Shown: positions 25,701 through 40,700, counted from the first letter of the stretch. The stretch is 64,000 nucleotides of DNA from Apus apus (GCF_020740795.1 NC_067284.1:94975440-95039439), one strand, 5' to 3'. Made by a program: numbers and translations. The notes: generated from the letters alone by a model not told the origin.

Positions 25701-28700
25701 AACATCAAGGAAGCTGGCATGAAAACTTGTGTGGTAATCGCACTGTGATCTGATAATGTTCTCTGCCTTTGCTTTTTTTGTCTGCAGTGGAGGTTGCTGT
25801 GACAATTAGAAGAGTGTACTAGGCAAAAAAAAATGGCCTAGACTAAGCTTTAAAGGTGAAAAACTGCTTTGTGTCATTCTTCAAATGTCATAGCATGCTA
25901 TTATGGTAGTTGTATACAATTTTACAGTTAAGATACTACTAATGGTTGCTGTTCTATCTACAGAGTAATAGGATTTCAAGGAATAAACTCACATGCAATG
26001 GGAAAGGTTGTTTGAAGAAGCTGTTCTTGCAAGATATTCCTGAAATCATATTTAGTGATTTAATGTCAATCTTGAAACTAGCAGATTTCACTTAGAAAAC
26101 TGGTAAAAGACTTAAAAGTGCAGTGTGACACCTGTGTCCACATAGTTTGTTCTACAGAATCCCACCAAAGACCCAAAACTCGTGAATCCTTCGTATTCTG
26201 AAACTTCTCTTTGTCTGATATAGTCCATTGATAGCATATGACTGTAAATTACACAAATGTACTAAAACTGGGGGGAGTTCACTTGTGATGAAATTAAACT
26301 CAGTTGGAGATACTTGTTGTTAGTGTTATCTTTAAAGGTTGTTAGCTTCAGTGCATAGGAGTGACACTGAATCATTATAAATATAATATTTTCAGCTCCT
26401 AATAAGAACTTCTGAAAACTGCATGGTAGTCTAAATTATCTTAGCAGCTCAATGCTTGTCACAGATATTTGGTATGTTACCCTTCTGGCTATATTACTAC
26501 AAACAAAATGCTATTCAGCGTGCTATTTTTGTTGATGTTTGCCTGGAAGACATGTATCAATCTATCATTGTGGTTTTCAATAAAACAGACTTTATCCTGG
26601 GTTTGTACAACAGGCCACTAGTTAATGTTCCTTTTTTCTCTTGTATTTGAGGAGATCATATTAAGAGATTGTTTCTTTTATAGTTGCTGTTTTTAATTAC
26701 TAGAAGTTACTGGGTAATAGAAATAATCAATTTTTAATTAGTTTTCAGTGCCTGTAGGTTACTGATTTCTTTCTGACTAATTCTTAAAAAATACTATTTT
26801 ACAGTTTTCAGATGTGTTTTATTACAGTGCTGCTTCTGGTAGAGTTAATTGTAGCACTTGACCATGAGCAGTTTCTAAGAATGTATTAATCCTGTACAGA
26901 AGCCATCTGGGCGGTCTGGGGTGAAGGATTTAAATTTCCTCTTTCTCATCTGCTTCAAGAGAATTGACTTTGTGTATGTACATGGCTTGTGAAGGAGGGA
27001 AAGGCTTGAATATGTTGAAATGTTTTTGTCCTGACTGTGCAGCCTTATTACTGCACAGTGAATTTGAAGACTACCTGTTCTCTGCAGACGTGCCGAGTTG
27101 AGAGGGTCAAATAGAGACTCGGAATATATGTGGATATTTTAAACAGCTGCATCTTTTCACCCTTTCCTGGAAGCTGAAGTTGGGAACCTGGGCATTCATG
27201 GTGAAAAATGAGCAGTCATCAGACTTCAGGTTGAAATACTAGCATATCAGTTGGGGTTTTTTATAGTCCTTTTTTGCAAAATTTTGGGTACTTTGCAAGC
27301 AAAGCAATACAAGACTTCAAAGAATTGAAGCAATTGGCTGGTAAGGATTCCCTTTTTGCAAGGGAGGATACACTTAGCTTTTTCTCTTAAAACATATCTG
27401 ACTTGAATTTATTTTGAGTGGAATTCTTAACCATCAGGAAGTCTAATGCTTGTCTTGAAATGTTTGGGGTTTTATGTTGATTTTTTTTAAGTCACACAGC
27501 GCTACTGGTCACTGTAAATATACAAGGGGATTATTTGTTGCTCTTTAAGATTGCTGTTTTGCTGTGCTAACATTTGAAAGAAAAACTAATCTTTGAATGG
27601 TATCTTGTAAAGGTACTATTCTCATAAAACTTTTCTAGCCAAGTCCAGCAAATAATAATTTTCCCTCCTCTTTTTGTTGTGGTTTCTTTTTCATTTTTGT
27701 TTCTAGTAAGTGTTTAAGAGGAACATCACAAGTGATTTAGTCTAACAAATATCAGCTTAAATGCTTACTACTCCAATATATATCTGAGCCTCCTGTGTTT
27801 TTACTCCTTGCCATGCAGAGCATATATAGAACTTCCACATGTTGCAGCTTTTGGTGAGTTGCAGTAACTGGCTGAGAGCTGCATTGCTGGCTTCCTCTTC
27901 TATTTTTTCATGGAAGGTGTTACAGAAATGAACTTTCAAAACTAATTTTATTATCTCTATTGCTGAGTAGAAAAAGCTGTTGGACACTCAAAACATTAAA
28001 ACGTTTGTTTTAATGAAAACATTTAAAGCAGTGAATTACACTGTGTCAATGCAGGTTCTCACAACTCAAAACAGGTCTGAACTGACAAGGCTACAATTCC
28101 ATGTTAATTTTAATCATCTGTATTTGCTACTTAGAAACCATCTTGAGGCTGGATGAAGAGTCCTTTTCCAGGCAGTACTTTTGTTTTGTCTGAGCCCCTG
28201 GCTATTTTCATGTTATGGCATTTCTGAAGCTTTGTTTTCCACAGCTGAAAATTTCCCTAGACAATGTGGGAAACCCTGTCCATTTGACATCTGCAACTTC
28301 AGGCTTTGACATTAAAACCTCAGCTAATTTCTGGACTGTGTTGCTAATCTACCTCAGTGAGTGTTTGATTATTTTTTAATGCCTTTTTTAATTGCAGGGC
28401 CAGTGACTCATGATGATGTTAGAGATTTTTTTTTTTTAAGTTGTATGATTGGTGGTTTTTAATACTTTTATCTCTTAACTAAGTAGCAGGCATTTCATTC
28501 TCTCAGAGTGATCCTCATGTGTAAATAACTTCTTGAGGATGCCAGTGGGTGCCAAATAGCTTAAAAAGTCCAAACTTCCTTGATTTTGTACTTTTAACAG
28601 CTGTCATTTTAAAGGTTGTCATTTTCAGAAGGAATCTGTTTGTATTTCTCCTCAAGCACATTTTTGTGCAGACTTGTTCTTTACCTTTCCTTATTTTTAC

Positions 28701-31700
28701 CATTTAAAAAAAAAAAAAAAAAGATGAAAGAACAGAGAAAATGTGTGTCCTCTTGGCATTTGGGGAGCAAGCTGATGGTGAAGGAAACAGCAGCATTTTG
28801 TGGAAAGGAAAATTTCTGCTCTGTTTCTGAAGCCTTTCCTCAGCCTTTTCTTCAGTAAGTGAAGACAAATTCTCAGCGTTCTTTGCCCCTTCCTGACCCT
28901 TTCCTCATTCCTCGTAAATCAGAGATCAAACTATTACATTTCAGTATGGGGTTTTTTGTCTTTTAGACAATCTCACTCTTGCAGAATTAATGCTAGATAT
29001 TTCAGTTAAGCTACACAATTGTGGAGGAATCTTGGAAGTGCTAAGCAGCATAAACAAGTACAGCTCTGCATTTTTGAAGCACTCAAAACATGATTTGCCA
29101 TATATAACGCTTCCTTTAGGTCATCATATTCAGAAAATGGGGTTTCCCCTTCCCTTGGAACTGGGTCAGTTTCGTGTATAGGAAGAGTGTTGTAATAAAC
29201 AGATTTTTTTTTTTTTTTGCTACTTTTATTTACAGGAGAGAAAGAGACACTTCATATATGAAACCTGCTGTCATATGGCTCTATCTTGTAGTATAATTAC
29301 CTACATGTTGTAACTTTTGAAATGTTTCCTGTGATTGCAGCATTTTTTACAAAGCTTCTATTTTAAGGTGGTGAGGTAGTAACGCCCCCTTTCTCCTTTT
29401 GGTGGGATATGGACCTAATCTGGCCTGTATCTCCCCTCTTTCAGCTTCCTGTTTTCATGGAATGTACAGCAAAGTAATATCTGCAGGACTTCTTTCAACT
29501 TCAAAGTTGATCAAAATAGCTCTTCAGCCTCAGAAATAACTAGCAGATTACAAACAAGCACAACAAACTTTCTTGTAATAGCAGGGCAGATTGAGTACTG
29601 CCTGAAGTATCAGAGTACTTGGAATCTGACGAACTGTAAGTATAGAAGTCTAAAAGATGAGCAAATTCTCTAAGATACCAAAAAAATCCCCAACTCACTA
29701 AAGCTTGATTTGCAGGGTAATACCTTCTCTCCATCTAGTAGTTCAAGTGCCTGCTAGAAAAGCAGGACAGATGCATAGGAGAAATACCTTGGACTGTGTT
29801 ATTCGGTTTTTGATCTTTTTTTCCATGCTTTTGCAGTCTTCAAATGGGCTGTGGGTACATGGAAATCTCAGAACAGTGTCTGAATTATACCTTCTCAGTG
29901 CTACTAAGAGCTATTTGTTTGACTTCCACAACCTGTACAAAACAGTAGCTCTCTGTTTACACTCACGTGGGAACTCTTTAGCCCTGTCAAGTGGTGCATT
30001 TCTTGGGAAAAGGACTCATCTGAAGTCCTCAAGTTCACTGAGAAAAGAGCAAACTACAGGATCTAAGGAGGGATCTACAACAAATTTTAAAAGAAGAGTT
30101 AAAATGGAATGGATAGCATTACTTTTAACACTGTGCTTCACATTTGAATCATATTTAAGAACTGCATCTTTTAATGCTGTTTTTTTCTGAAAAATTAATT
30201 TAGGTTTTTCTAATGACCATTTATCTATTTTTGACACTAATTTAAAATAAAATTTAAGCTAAAGAATGCAAAACATTTACTAATTACATTGAGGCAGTGC
30301 ATATCCTTTTAAAAAATAAATTACCAGAACACATTTGTAGAAATGCATAAGCAATTTCTATGGACCAAATAATTCTTTTATGAGTCCATCTCAAGTTGGA
30401 TTTCTCATAAACTTAAGCCACAAACGTACCACTTCATGCAAAACTGATACGCAGCTGTGGTGGTGTGAAACTATGTGTAATAGCACAAATGTCTGGACAA
30501 AATGGCTAAGTAAAGTGACAGGTATTTCAACAATATAGTAATCCCTCTTAATATTTCGGCCTGTAATAAACTGTCTATCGAAGTTCTGTGAAAAGCACAA
30601 AATTTAAGAAACTTTCTAATGCGTGGAAACTGGTTTTGCATTTAAAAAATTAGAATTCCAGCTCCAAGGTACCCATTGTTTATGTGAGGGTATAGTTTCC
30701 TCTTTTGATTTTGGTGGAAGAGTGCCATCTACTGAATTGCTTGAATTGTACCTTATTATTTAATTTGTGGTGGTAAATTTGAGCAAACCTAAGAAATTAT
30801 AACTACTACTGGGGTAGTAGTGAAATGAGTTTCTCAATTTCTTTGATTGGCAAAAACTAAAAAAAAAACCTAAAAATTATGCTACAGTGAAACCTGAGAA
30901 AGCTTAAAATAAAACTGAAAACACTGTTTTTAGACTATATTGCAAAATAGTTAAGAGTAGCAGTGAGGATATTCATTGGTGCCTCATGTATGTTTGAGGC
31001 TAATTTTTAGGTGTCATTTTTAATGGAGAAGATTTAAGATGTCTTTACGTATGCCTTTGAGCAGACTTCAGGGACACTTTCCTAAGACCCGTTTATTCCG
31101 TTGTGTTTGAATTAAGATTTAGACAATGCTAGCTGAAGTATTTAAAAAGCGATTGCAGCAGTACTACTTGTTAAAATTACTCGGGGTATTTGGAAGAAGT
31201 CCCAGTTTGAGGCCATTACTACTATGAGTCTGGAGACTAATTGTCATGTCAAGTTGGTATAGAGAGAGCGGTAAACTTTTTATCTGCCACCTTCATTTGG
31301 AGTCTTAAGTTTCTACTTTTGTCTATATAATGGAAGTGTTAGTACTTCTAATCTGTGACTCTCTTAGCACATCAGCAAGGGACTTTACTGGTAGTTACTT
31401 CAGAAAGCTCTGTAAGCAAAAAAACATGCTATACCTGCATCACTATTAATAATCCTACACTTTTTTGAACTACACTTTTTTTTAAAGGAAGTGAGTAATA
31501 GTGGATATATGATGAGTGATAAATTGAATAGGAAAGGTGAAGGACAGGACAAAACCTGATTTGATATACAAGAGTTAAAAGGGATTAGTGTTTAATTTGA
31601 GAAATAAGGCATTGGTGGCAAAAGGATGGATGATAGAAGAGTAATTTATGTAAAAGGAGAGGGTCAGGGGGTGGGGGAGCAGGGTGGCTTGAGAAACAAC

Positions 31701-34700
31701 AGTATCGTTCATGTAAGTTGTAATAGTACCTGTGGTCTCTTACGTGGTATAACAGCCAAACTTATGTAAAGGGTTAATGAGACAAACGTGAAACTGAGAC
31801 TTGGCAGACCAGACTAGCTACTATACCCTACTCAGTTGAAGGGAGGGGATTGAAGAATGGGTTTGTATTTGAACAAAGTTGAGATGGGATGACTAGTGAT
31901 TACAGTTAGTGTCTTAGTGTCTTCCACTGTCCCCCAGGGATCAGTACTGGGGCCAGTCCTATTCAACATCTTTATTGATGACCTGGATGTAGAGATTGAG
32001 TCCACCCTTAGTAAGTTCGCAGATGACACCAAGTTGGGGGGCATTGTTGATCTGCCGGAGGGTTGGAAGAAGCTGCAGGAGGACCTGGACAGTCTGGGTC
32101 GATGGGCCAAGGCCAATGGCATGAAATTCAACAAGACCAAGTGCAGGGTCCTGCACTTTGGCCACAATAACCCCAGGCAGCTCTGCAGACTGGGGGAAGA
32201 GTGGCTGGAAAGCAGCCTGGCAGAGAGGGACCTGGGAGTGCTGGTTGACAACCAGTTCATCATGAGCCAGCAGTGTGCCCAGGTGGCCTGGAAGGTCAAT
32301 GGCATCCAGGCTTGTATCAGGAATAGTGTGGCCAGCAGGAATAGGGATGTAATTCTCCCAATGTGCACAGCACTGTTGATGCCTCACCTCAAGGCTGGAC
32401 TTGATGATCTTAAAAGTGTTTTCCAGCCTTGGTGATTCTGTGATTCTGTAATGAGTATCCAGTATCAGTTACTTGGAAATAACTGAAGAGTAATTTTTTA
32501 GCAGGCAAGAGTTAAGGGCCGGGGGGGGGGGAGGGGAGGGGCAGTATTTTAGATTGTGCTGTGTGAATGAAGAGAGACTTCTGGACCTAGCAAAGAATTG
32601 CTTTTCAGTAAGAAATCAGTGTTGACAGACAATAATTGTTTCAGGAAGAATTAGCTACCTTCTTTGAAAATGTTAAATTGCCCTCCTTATTAGATAATAT
32701 CATTAGATGGTATCTAAGGTCCTTTATGCTTTCATAAGTTAAACTAAATAGGTATATAAATTCGCTTAACATCTAGTTCAGAGCATTACATTTGTTAATG
32801 CTTCTGTTGGCAATGTCTGTACAAAATATTTGGACACTGGGAAGAGACATCATTTTTACTCCAAGTATTCCTCAGTTCTAGGAGTGTAGAATGGCCCTGC
32901 CCTTAGTGTTGGCCAAGAAGCTATGGACATTAGAATAAAAGTCTCATTAATTATTAATGCTGTATGTGCTACCAAAAGGATGGATGAGGTAGGATATTTG
33001 TAATAGCGAGGTGAAACTGTATTTAGATATCAGCCAATTTGCAAATGCTGTGTTGGCATGGAAGTTGCAGCCATTGTCTTCTGGCTGGCTGTATCTGACA
33101 TCGTCATTTCCCTTACCCTGTTTTCTTTCGGTCAGTTTGATTGCCTTTTCACTCTCCTTAGCTGGCAGAAGGAGGAATGCATCATAGTGGTCCAACTGGA
33201 ATTGCTGTAGTAAATTGTTACCAGCAGTTTGATTGTATTTCCACCTGAGAAACTTCAATCTCAGTTTTAAAGCCCTAGATTGTTTTTGCTTGATGCTGTT
33301 ATTTTTATATAGGAGAGTGGATCTGAAAAGTTAATGAATAAAATTGTATAGTTTTGCAGACATGAAAACTAAGACATGGGGAAGATTAAAAGTGGGCTTA
33401 GCTGAGTGATACAAGCACAGCAGATATTGTGCAGGCCTAAAGCTTTAAAAGGAAGCTCTATAATCCTAAAGTAGTTGAAAAATAGTGATATAATACCATA
33501 TCAGGATTAGTATGAAGCCTAAACCTCTCCCAAAAGTATTTTGTGGATTTTTATCTTGTTTGGTAATGCATGGATGTGAAAGGTCAAAGCTAGTTTTGTA
33601 GACAGTCTAGACTGTAGTCCTTGTTGGCTTTGAATAACTCTTGCTAAATAGCTTGATATATTGTTCTTCATGGGGTTGTTTCTGTGAGCGATTGTGCTTT
33701 TTGCATGTGCAAGTAATAGTACTGATTAGGTCTAGGCACGAGTAAGATTGACAAAGTGAGGGAAGTTGAGTGAAGCTGTACTGTGTCATTTCTGCTTAGA
33801 TGTGTCACCAGTACTCTGTAACTTGATATAAATTAAGACTTTGGGTTTTATCTCTTGTTGGATTGTATCCAGACTTGACAATGGTTAGTAGTACCACACA
33901 CACTTTCAATCTTTACTTAAAATACTCTTTGGAAATCTCACCAGCATCATACATTTGTGTTTTTTTTATTCTATGTTAAGATAATTCTTGGGGACCACAA
34001 GCAAAGTACATACAAAACTGCGGAGTAAGTGGTGGCTATAAAAATAATTCAGGGTCTATTAAGTGGAATGGAAAACTGCTGCATAGCAATGTCTACAGTA
34101 AAACCTGGAGGTATAATGTGCAGTCCTGTAGAGCTATAGGCTGCAGACTGGTATATGTAAGAATATAGAGTAGTCTGCTGTGCTTAGTGTGTTGTATGTA
34201 ATTCAGGTCACTAGTATGTATTTCCCTCTAGTTGGGGTTCTGGTTTTTGCAACAAAATTGTCAAATGTTTAAATACTGTGAGAAGTTCCAGCTACAGTTT
34301 TGAGAAGAGTGTAGGAATTAATTTTAAAAGCTGCTACAGTTTCAGATTTGTCTTAAAAATCTGGAGCTATTGTAGCAGTAGGAGTTCCTGACAGAGGAAC
34401 ACGGTCCATATCTTGTGCTGTGCTATCAAACATTTTATACCCTCACTCATAATAACATGAAGATGAAAATACCTGTGTGGCAGTAGTTTGGAAGGTAATT
34501 TATGTTACAAATGTGTCTCTTTAACTGAATTGTGCTGGGGATTTAATTAATGGCTACATTTTGGCAACTGTCTCCTGTCATCAGATGGGTCAAGCACACA
34601 TGAAGAAGAACCCGATATTCTCTGTGTCTACCTTGAGTAACTTAAAAGAATTAAAGAAAAAGGACTGCTTTTCTAAGGCTTTAATAAATATTCTGGAATT

Positions 34701-37700
34701 AGTTTTCAAAATGTATTTTTAAGGGCGGAAGGGCACTGAGTTGCTTCTATCTAGATAAGCTGTAAACAATAGTAATAACTTCTAGAAATAATATTTTAAA
34801 CAGAGAACTCAGATATCGCTAATTGAAAGGTTTTAATTTTGCCTGGAAATAAAAAGTGTAAGCTTAGGTCTAAAGCTTGTTTGGAAAAAAAAATCCCCAC
34901 CTTTTAGAACTGTTGCCTTTTCCTCATAAATTGAAGTAAAATCAGTGTAATTATGCAATATTAAGTTAGAAAGATAGTGTGCTTTAGTTATGTATGACCT
35001 ACACTTCTAGCAGTTATGAAAATTAACACTGTTAGGACATGATTATATTACCGCTTCCTTCTTTCAGCCACAGCTTTTGTCTCTTGCTTTTTCAAAAACG
35101 TGCAGCAAAGACAATGAAATAACGATGTTTTCTAAGGTTAATTTCATAATGGCAGTGGTGAACACAGAAGCAATATTCAAAGGTACAGCTGAGAAGATAC
35201 TCATTATCCAATTTGTTTATATTTGAATAGGGGGATGAAGCAGGAATAATAGAAAAGTAATGCTTAGAAGTGAAGAAGGAAGGTGATAGGTCTTATTTAG
35301 AAAACTGCTCAGTGCAGGCTATTTTCTCTAGAGCTACCATAGATCTTTGACAGAGTTTTTCCTGTCTACAAAATTAAAATGCTTTGCCCATCTTGTCATT
35401 ATTCATTATAATTTTTGCCTGTTTTGGGGACCACTCTGTGGTAGATGATCACTGCTTAGTACAGTGAGCTGTCTGGCCTTAAGCACATATATGCACGTAT
35501 AGAATATTTGGACAAACTGCATTCCCTGGGATACTGCCTATTTTGTGTGGCTGAGGAAACCTTAACATGTGTGGAAACAGGCATGTATTATCCTTCTACA
35601 GTCAGTATTTAAGTGACGTGCATTTTCAACTCAGCAAAACTGGGAGCCTTTGAATTGCTTTAGAAAAGAAGATTAATGCTGGTTAGGAGGATGATATTAA
35701 TTTGGGATGAGAATAATTTTAGCTACTAGGTGAAAAAGTGAAGATGACATAATCCTTGGGTAAAGGAACTAAATGGGACTAGCTGCAAGCACTGTTTTCC
35801 TTTTTTTATAACTGCAAGAACTATAAAAGAGGCCAAGCTCTATTTTCAGATCTGCATATGAGGCCTCTATTAATTTGTCAAAAAGAAGAAACTTGCTCTA
35901 AATGTTTAAAGCTTGTGTAAGCTGACTCTCAGTGCTGCTATGTTTACTGTTTTCTGAAGAGACAACTGGTTCGATTGTCCTGGAAAATGTGAAAGGATTT
36001 TTTGTTTAAAGAAACATTCCAGTCTTAATATTGAACTTCTTACTGGCTAGTTCTAACAGTGCTTCTAGAAAGATTTGCATCTTAAGTGCTTAAAGAAAAC
36101 ATTTAAGGGATAGAATCTGAAGGTTGGAGTAACTGGAGGAACCCATGGCCTTTTCTGTTTTTCTGGGTCATACTCCCCTTGTTTTTTGCAAGGTAGCTCA
36201 TAAAGCCTCAATCCCAGAGAAACTCAGAGAGGGTGAACAAACAAGGCTTATATTTACTTTTGGAAGCTGATACTCAGAGGAGGGGCTAGGAACATATTTT
36301 GTTGGAAAATTACCTGTATCAGTGCAGATGAATATCTTAACAAGTTTTAAAATTCAGTTCCTGTAAACATATGAATTTTACTTTCAGAAATTGCTTTTTG
36401 TCTATTTCTGCAAATAATTATTAATTCAAGTGAATGCAGAAGCATGAGCAAGGCTGAATAAAATCTGCTTTGAAACTGCTGATATTCCTTGTGGGGATAT
36501 TTTTTCCAATCTTTCAATTTGTGTAGCCAATCTGTAGTTAATCTGAAAGCAATTATTGTACATTGAAAGTATTCTGAGTTTGTGTAGGAAGGTATCATTT
36601 ATGGGGACAGCCCCTCACCCCCAAGTTTTAAACTGTCTTCTTTTTTGGTGTTTTTGTGGGTTTTTTTGGTGTTGTATTTTGAGGGGGGAGGGCAGGTTTA
36701 AGAGCTATAAACTGTCAGATGACTTAGTTGTACAGGAAACATATTGATAAGAATTTAAAATATAAGGAAAAACAGGTGAGGCAAGCTGGCTCTTTAAGGC
36801 CTTCATGCCAGAATAAAATTAAATTACTATTTCTGTTTGGGGAAGAAAGCTGGTATTAAGTTTCTGGGATTATTCAACATCTGTTTCATATCTCTTATCA
36901 CTTAGCTGGATGTTATGCAGATTCATTAGTCTAGAAGAACGTGATAGACATTTGTAAGTTAAAATACTGTGGTGTGTTGAAGCAGATTTGTAGTCATTGT
37001 ACTTCTGCTTACATTTTATCTCTAGCAGGAGATGTTTGAATTTATATTTGCATAGAACCGAATAGTCTCTTCAGCTTTTCAACTGCTTCTAGTGTGAATG
37101 CATATATTTTTTAAAAATATTTTTATCCATTTTGGTTTTAATCAACAATTAATGAGTAAATGGAAAACCTGCAGAATTGGTGGGAACTGTACTGTTTTGT
37201 TAATTTCTGGTGTATGCTGAGAGAACAAATTGTACATTATATTGCCTGTTTGGCACAGATATTTGGAATTGTTTCCCTTCTTCCAAAACCTAAGGTGCCT
37301 GTTTAAAACGAGGTATTCAGCTCTTTGACAAATTATACTCCAGAGACTGTGGGCATGCTATAATGATGAAATACTGACCACTTTGCAGAATTCATCTGGA
37401 CTTCTGTTATTTCTGCTCTGTCTCCTAGAGGCTGGAGAATTTCCATAATTTCATATAATAAGGAAATAACCACATTTGAAATACAAAATCTTTGCAACTG
37501 ATCAAAGAATAAATTATGGAGAACTGAAAATATCTGTGTGCTGCTGCTTCCATGTGAAATTAATTATTCAAGTACAGGATTGATTTATGTGTGGGAAGGA
37601 AAATGAACAAGCTTTTGTTATCTCATAGTTGGTGTGAATCCAGGAAGTCTTGATACAGAGATCCTGTAAATTTACATTATACTTAATTTCCCGTTTACTC

Positions 37701-40700
37701 CATATTTTGGCTACTGATCTCTTGGTCACAGCAGCTGTTTTTTGTTTAGTTTTGTGGGGTTTTTGTAACGTGGGTTGCATTATTTAGCTCTTTCATCTCC
37801 AAGTCATATCTGAAAAGGAGAGAAAGCTCCTTTTGGACTTGAAAAATGAAATCATTTGATTGTGATGTTTATTTAGATTAACCTCCTTTTTATACTAGTC
37901 CTGATATTGAACACTACGAAAATAACTGCATCATCATTCTCAGTTATGTTCTCATTGATGAAGAGTCCCTTAAATGACTAAGGGAAATAGCTATGTGGTT
38001 TTTGTATGCCATGGGGTAGGACAGACTTAGCTACTTTATGTTTCTTTGTGTTCTGCATAAATTATTTTTTTATGTGATTTATGTGGTTAAGTATGTTAAG
38101 TGCACTAGCTCAAAGCAGGATGTTGACCTGTTTGAATGTGGTATAGTGACAATGCTGGTTGTGCTGTTTGGGTGTGTTTTTCCTATGTTAAATACAACTA
38201 TTATTCCTTAATGGTACCAATTACAGCTTTGGTCGGCCAGGGGTTGAATGCTACTGCCAGCATGACAGTGGAGCTGCAGTAATCCAGCTTCAGTTCCTGA
38301 TTAATGAGGTTAGTAAAATGATGCACATATTCCATAATTCAGAGAAGACAGTGTATTTCCTTCCATTTCTCATTAAGCAAGCATCAAAAGCAGCTAACAC
38401 AAGTGACTCTTAGCATGAATGGCAAACAGTAGCAACAATTATAAATAAACTTATTATTTTTAGAAAATGCTTGACTTAATGCTGAAAATGTCTCTAGAGT
38501 ACTCTTTTGCTGTAAGCAAGAACCATTTTCCTAGGAGTATTTATTCATGTCATTAAACATTGCAAGTTATCTCTTGAAGTAGTAGTTTTCAATAGTATTA
38601 ACATTTTGAGTTGTTAGTTTGTTTTATTTTGATTGTGTTTCAGACGTGAGCTGAGCAGTGATTCCTATCTTACCCCTCAGTAATTTCAGGTGTTTTTTCT
38701 AGGAGTGTAGCAGCTAAGATCTGACAGCAGTGATGCTGTTGTTTGTACACAAGATGGAGGCAGATGTGTAGGGGGATTTCTAGCTCAGAGGAATGGGGAA
38801 GTCAAACCTTATTAGCTTTGTCAGCACATAGATGTTAGCTGTTGAGTTCATTACTTAGTTTCTCTGCGGAGGTGACCCTGAGCAACTGATGTGCACATGC
38901 CAGAAAAAGCTGCTCCTTCCCCATCAGCCCTCAGTATAACACTGAACCCAGTGTGAGTGAGCTGAATGGCACGTGATCACATTGGTTATATCATTGCTAC
39001 TACTTAAGACTTATCTGTGCAATGATGTTGATGTGCATACTTATAAAGAATTTGTTCATCCTGGTAGCAAATATGTGATGTATCTCCACTATGATGATGA
39101 TATACAGTTACTAGGTTTATTAAATATGTTGGCTAAAGCTTTCTCTTTCTTGTAGGGAGCTCTTGTGAGTGCCTTGGCTGATGATACCTTACACCTCTGG
39201 AACTTACGTCAGAAGAGACCTGCGATACTTCATTCACTCAAATTTAACCGAGAACGGTAGGAATTGGATTATTGTTGCTTTGCCCCTTACCATTACACTA
39301 TGTGCTATTGTAAGATCAGATTTATTAATGCGGTCTAATTCATAACTTCTTAAGTAATTGAAACTGTATTTACATTGGGTTTGAGTTGTAGGCTTTTAGG
39401 GCCTAAAGTACTTGAGAGTAGACATACTAGTGACCTAAACTGAGATGACTTTTCTATCACTTTGCATATTCCTTTGCTGAACATCAGTTTTTCCTATCTT
39501 TAAAACGTGAATGGATAGAAGACTTCAATGTATGTCTCCAAAGGAATTTTGGAACAAAAGAAAGTGTGTGTGTGTGTCTGCACCAACAAAGCAACAGGAA
39601 AACTAGTTCAATTTCTTAATTGGAAGTTTTTCTCCCCTTGATAAGGAATTGGAATTCTGCAGTCTTAGAGCGCCTGTGTGTCTCAGAGAAGCTGAAAAAA
39701 AATGTGCATTTTGACTAACAATTTTGAAACTCAAGTAACAGTGCTATGAGCAAGCCAGGGAGACATTTTAGGTTAAATTTCTAATAGTTAATTAAGTTTC
39801 TGCAAAAATATATCTTGTTGTTAATAACAAGTGGTCTTTCCCTTCTGGAAAATAGCTCTTCTTTTCCAGTATGGATAAGTATGTCTACTGTTGAGCAGTG
39901 TGCTTCAGAGACAGACTTCTTGGGGAGCTCAAAGGATACTAGCAAGAACACAAAATAATCTGTGACTTGTAGCCCTGTTGAATAGGGCAGAAAGTAATAA
40001 GCTATAAGTAAGGGCAGGCAGTAGAAAGAGCGAAGTTAAACATTTATATAAACTTTCTGATGTAACATGATAGCATGTTCTAAATAGGTTATGGAGTAAC
40101 CTTGGAATTTTAAAGAGTAAGTTATAAACAAATTTAATCATAGAACTTCTAGTGGGAGAGACCTTTAGCAAAGTATCCAAACTATATTTTCTCTCTGTCC
40201 CTTCCTCTTTTGTTCTTAAAGGACTATTACCTGTAGCACCTACTTAGATGTCAATACAAAGTGTGCCCTGGAACCACATTTGGGCATTGCTTTAAAATAC
40301 GTACCTGAGGAGGTGATTCTGATTGTGTGCTAATTTGGTGGAAGCTGTCTTAGAGCCTTAGATATATTAGTACCTTTGGTTAAGCAGAGTGGAGTTTCAA
40401 ACTATCAGTTTCTTATAAACATGATGTTTTCACTAGCAAAACCTGTCACAGGGAGTGGAATTGTGTGTACTCTTATCAGAAAGAGGGGCAGGGGTGTAAT
40501 GGAGTCTAAATCGCTCATGTCACTTCAGTGTTGTTGATTTTGGACAGAGTTCTAATTTTTCCAGGAAGACCTTTGCCTTGCTAAAATAAGTAATGAGAGT
40601 ACCATAGTTAGTAAGAGTGGTAAAGGTATAGTTTAGCCAAAGCCTTATTCTGCTAGTAATTTTAATCTTAAATTATCCATTATAATACCATATAGATGTA

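Larger units (their letters stand above)
12654..38226 (+). other. STXBP5: STXBP5 intron 2 (25.6 kb), U12-type
   Basis: The donor GTATCCTTT at 12654-12662 is a perfect minor-spliceosome 5' site. TTCCTTAAT at 38204-38212 matches the U12 branch-point consensus, with its last A 15 bases from the end of the intron. The 3' end has no long pyrimidine tract (CCAATTACAG), as expected for U12 introns. The interior is AT-rich and non-coding apart from CR1 remnants at about 15571-15769, 18402-18456 and 31890-32450. There are T-rich runs near 13522-13552 and 18492-18521 and an A run near 28706-28722. I see nothing else recognisable between these. Confidence 0.88.

Noticed and set aside
29705..30190. A 161-codon open frame in intron 2
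   Set aside because: It begins at TTG, not ATG, shows no family similarity, no splice or promoter context, and a composition like the surrounding intron. Chance is the simplest explanation.
40134..40190. Possible antisense CR1 tail (AATCATAGAACTTCTAGTGG, GAGAGACCTTTAG)
   Set aside because: Only a few dozen bases resemble a CR1 terminus and no octamer repeat is present; too weak to annotate as an element.
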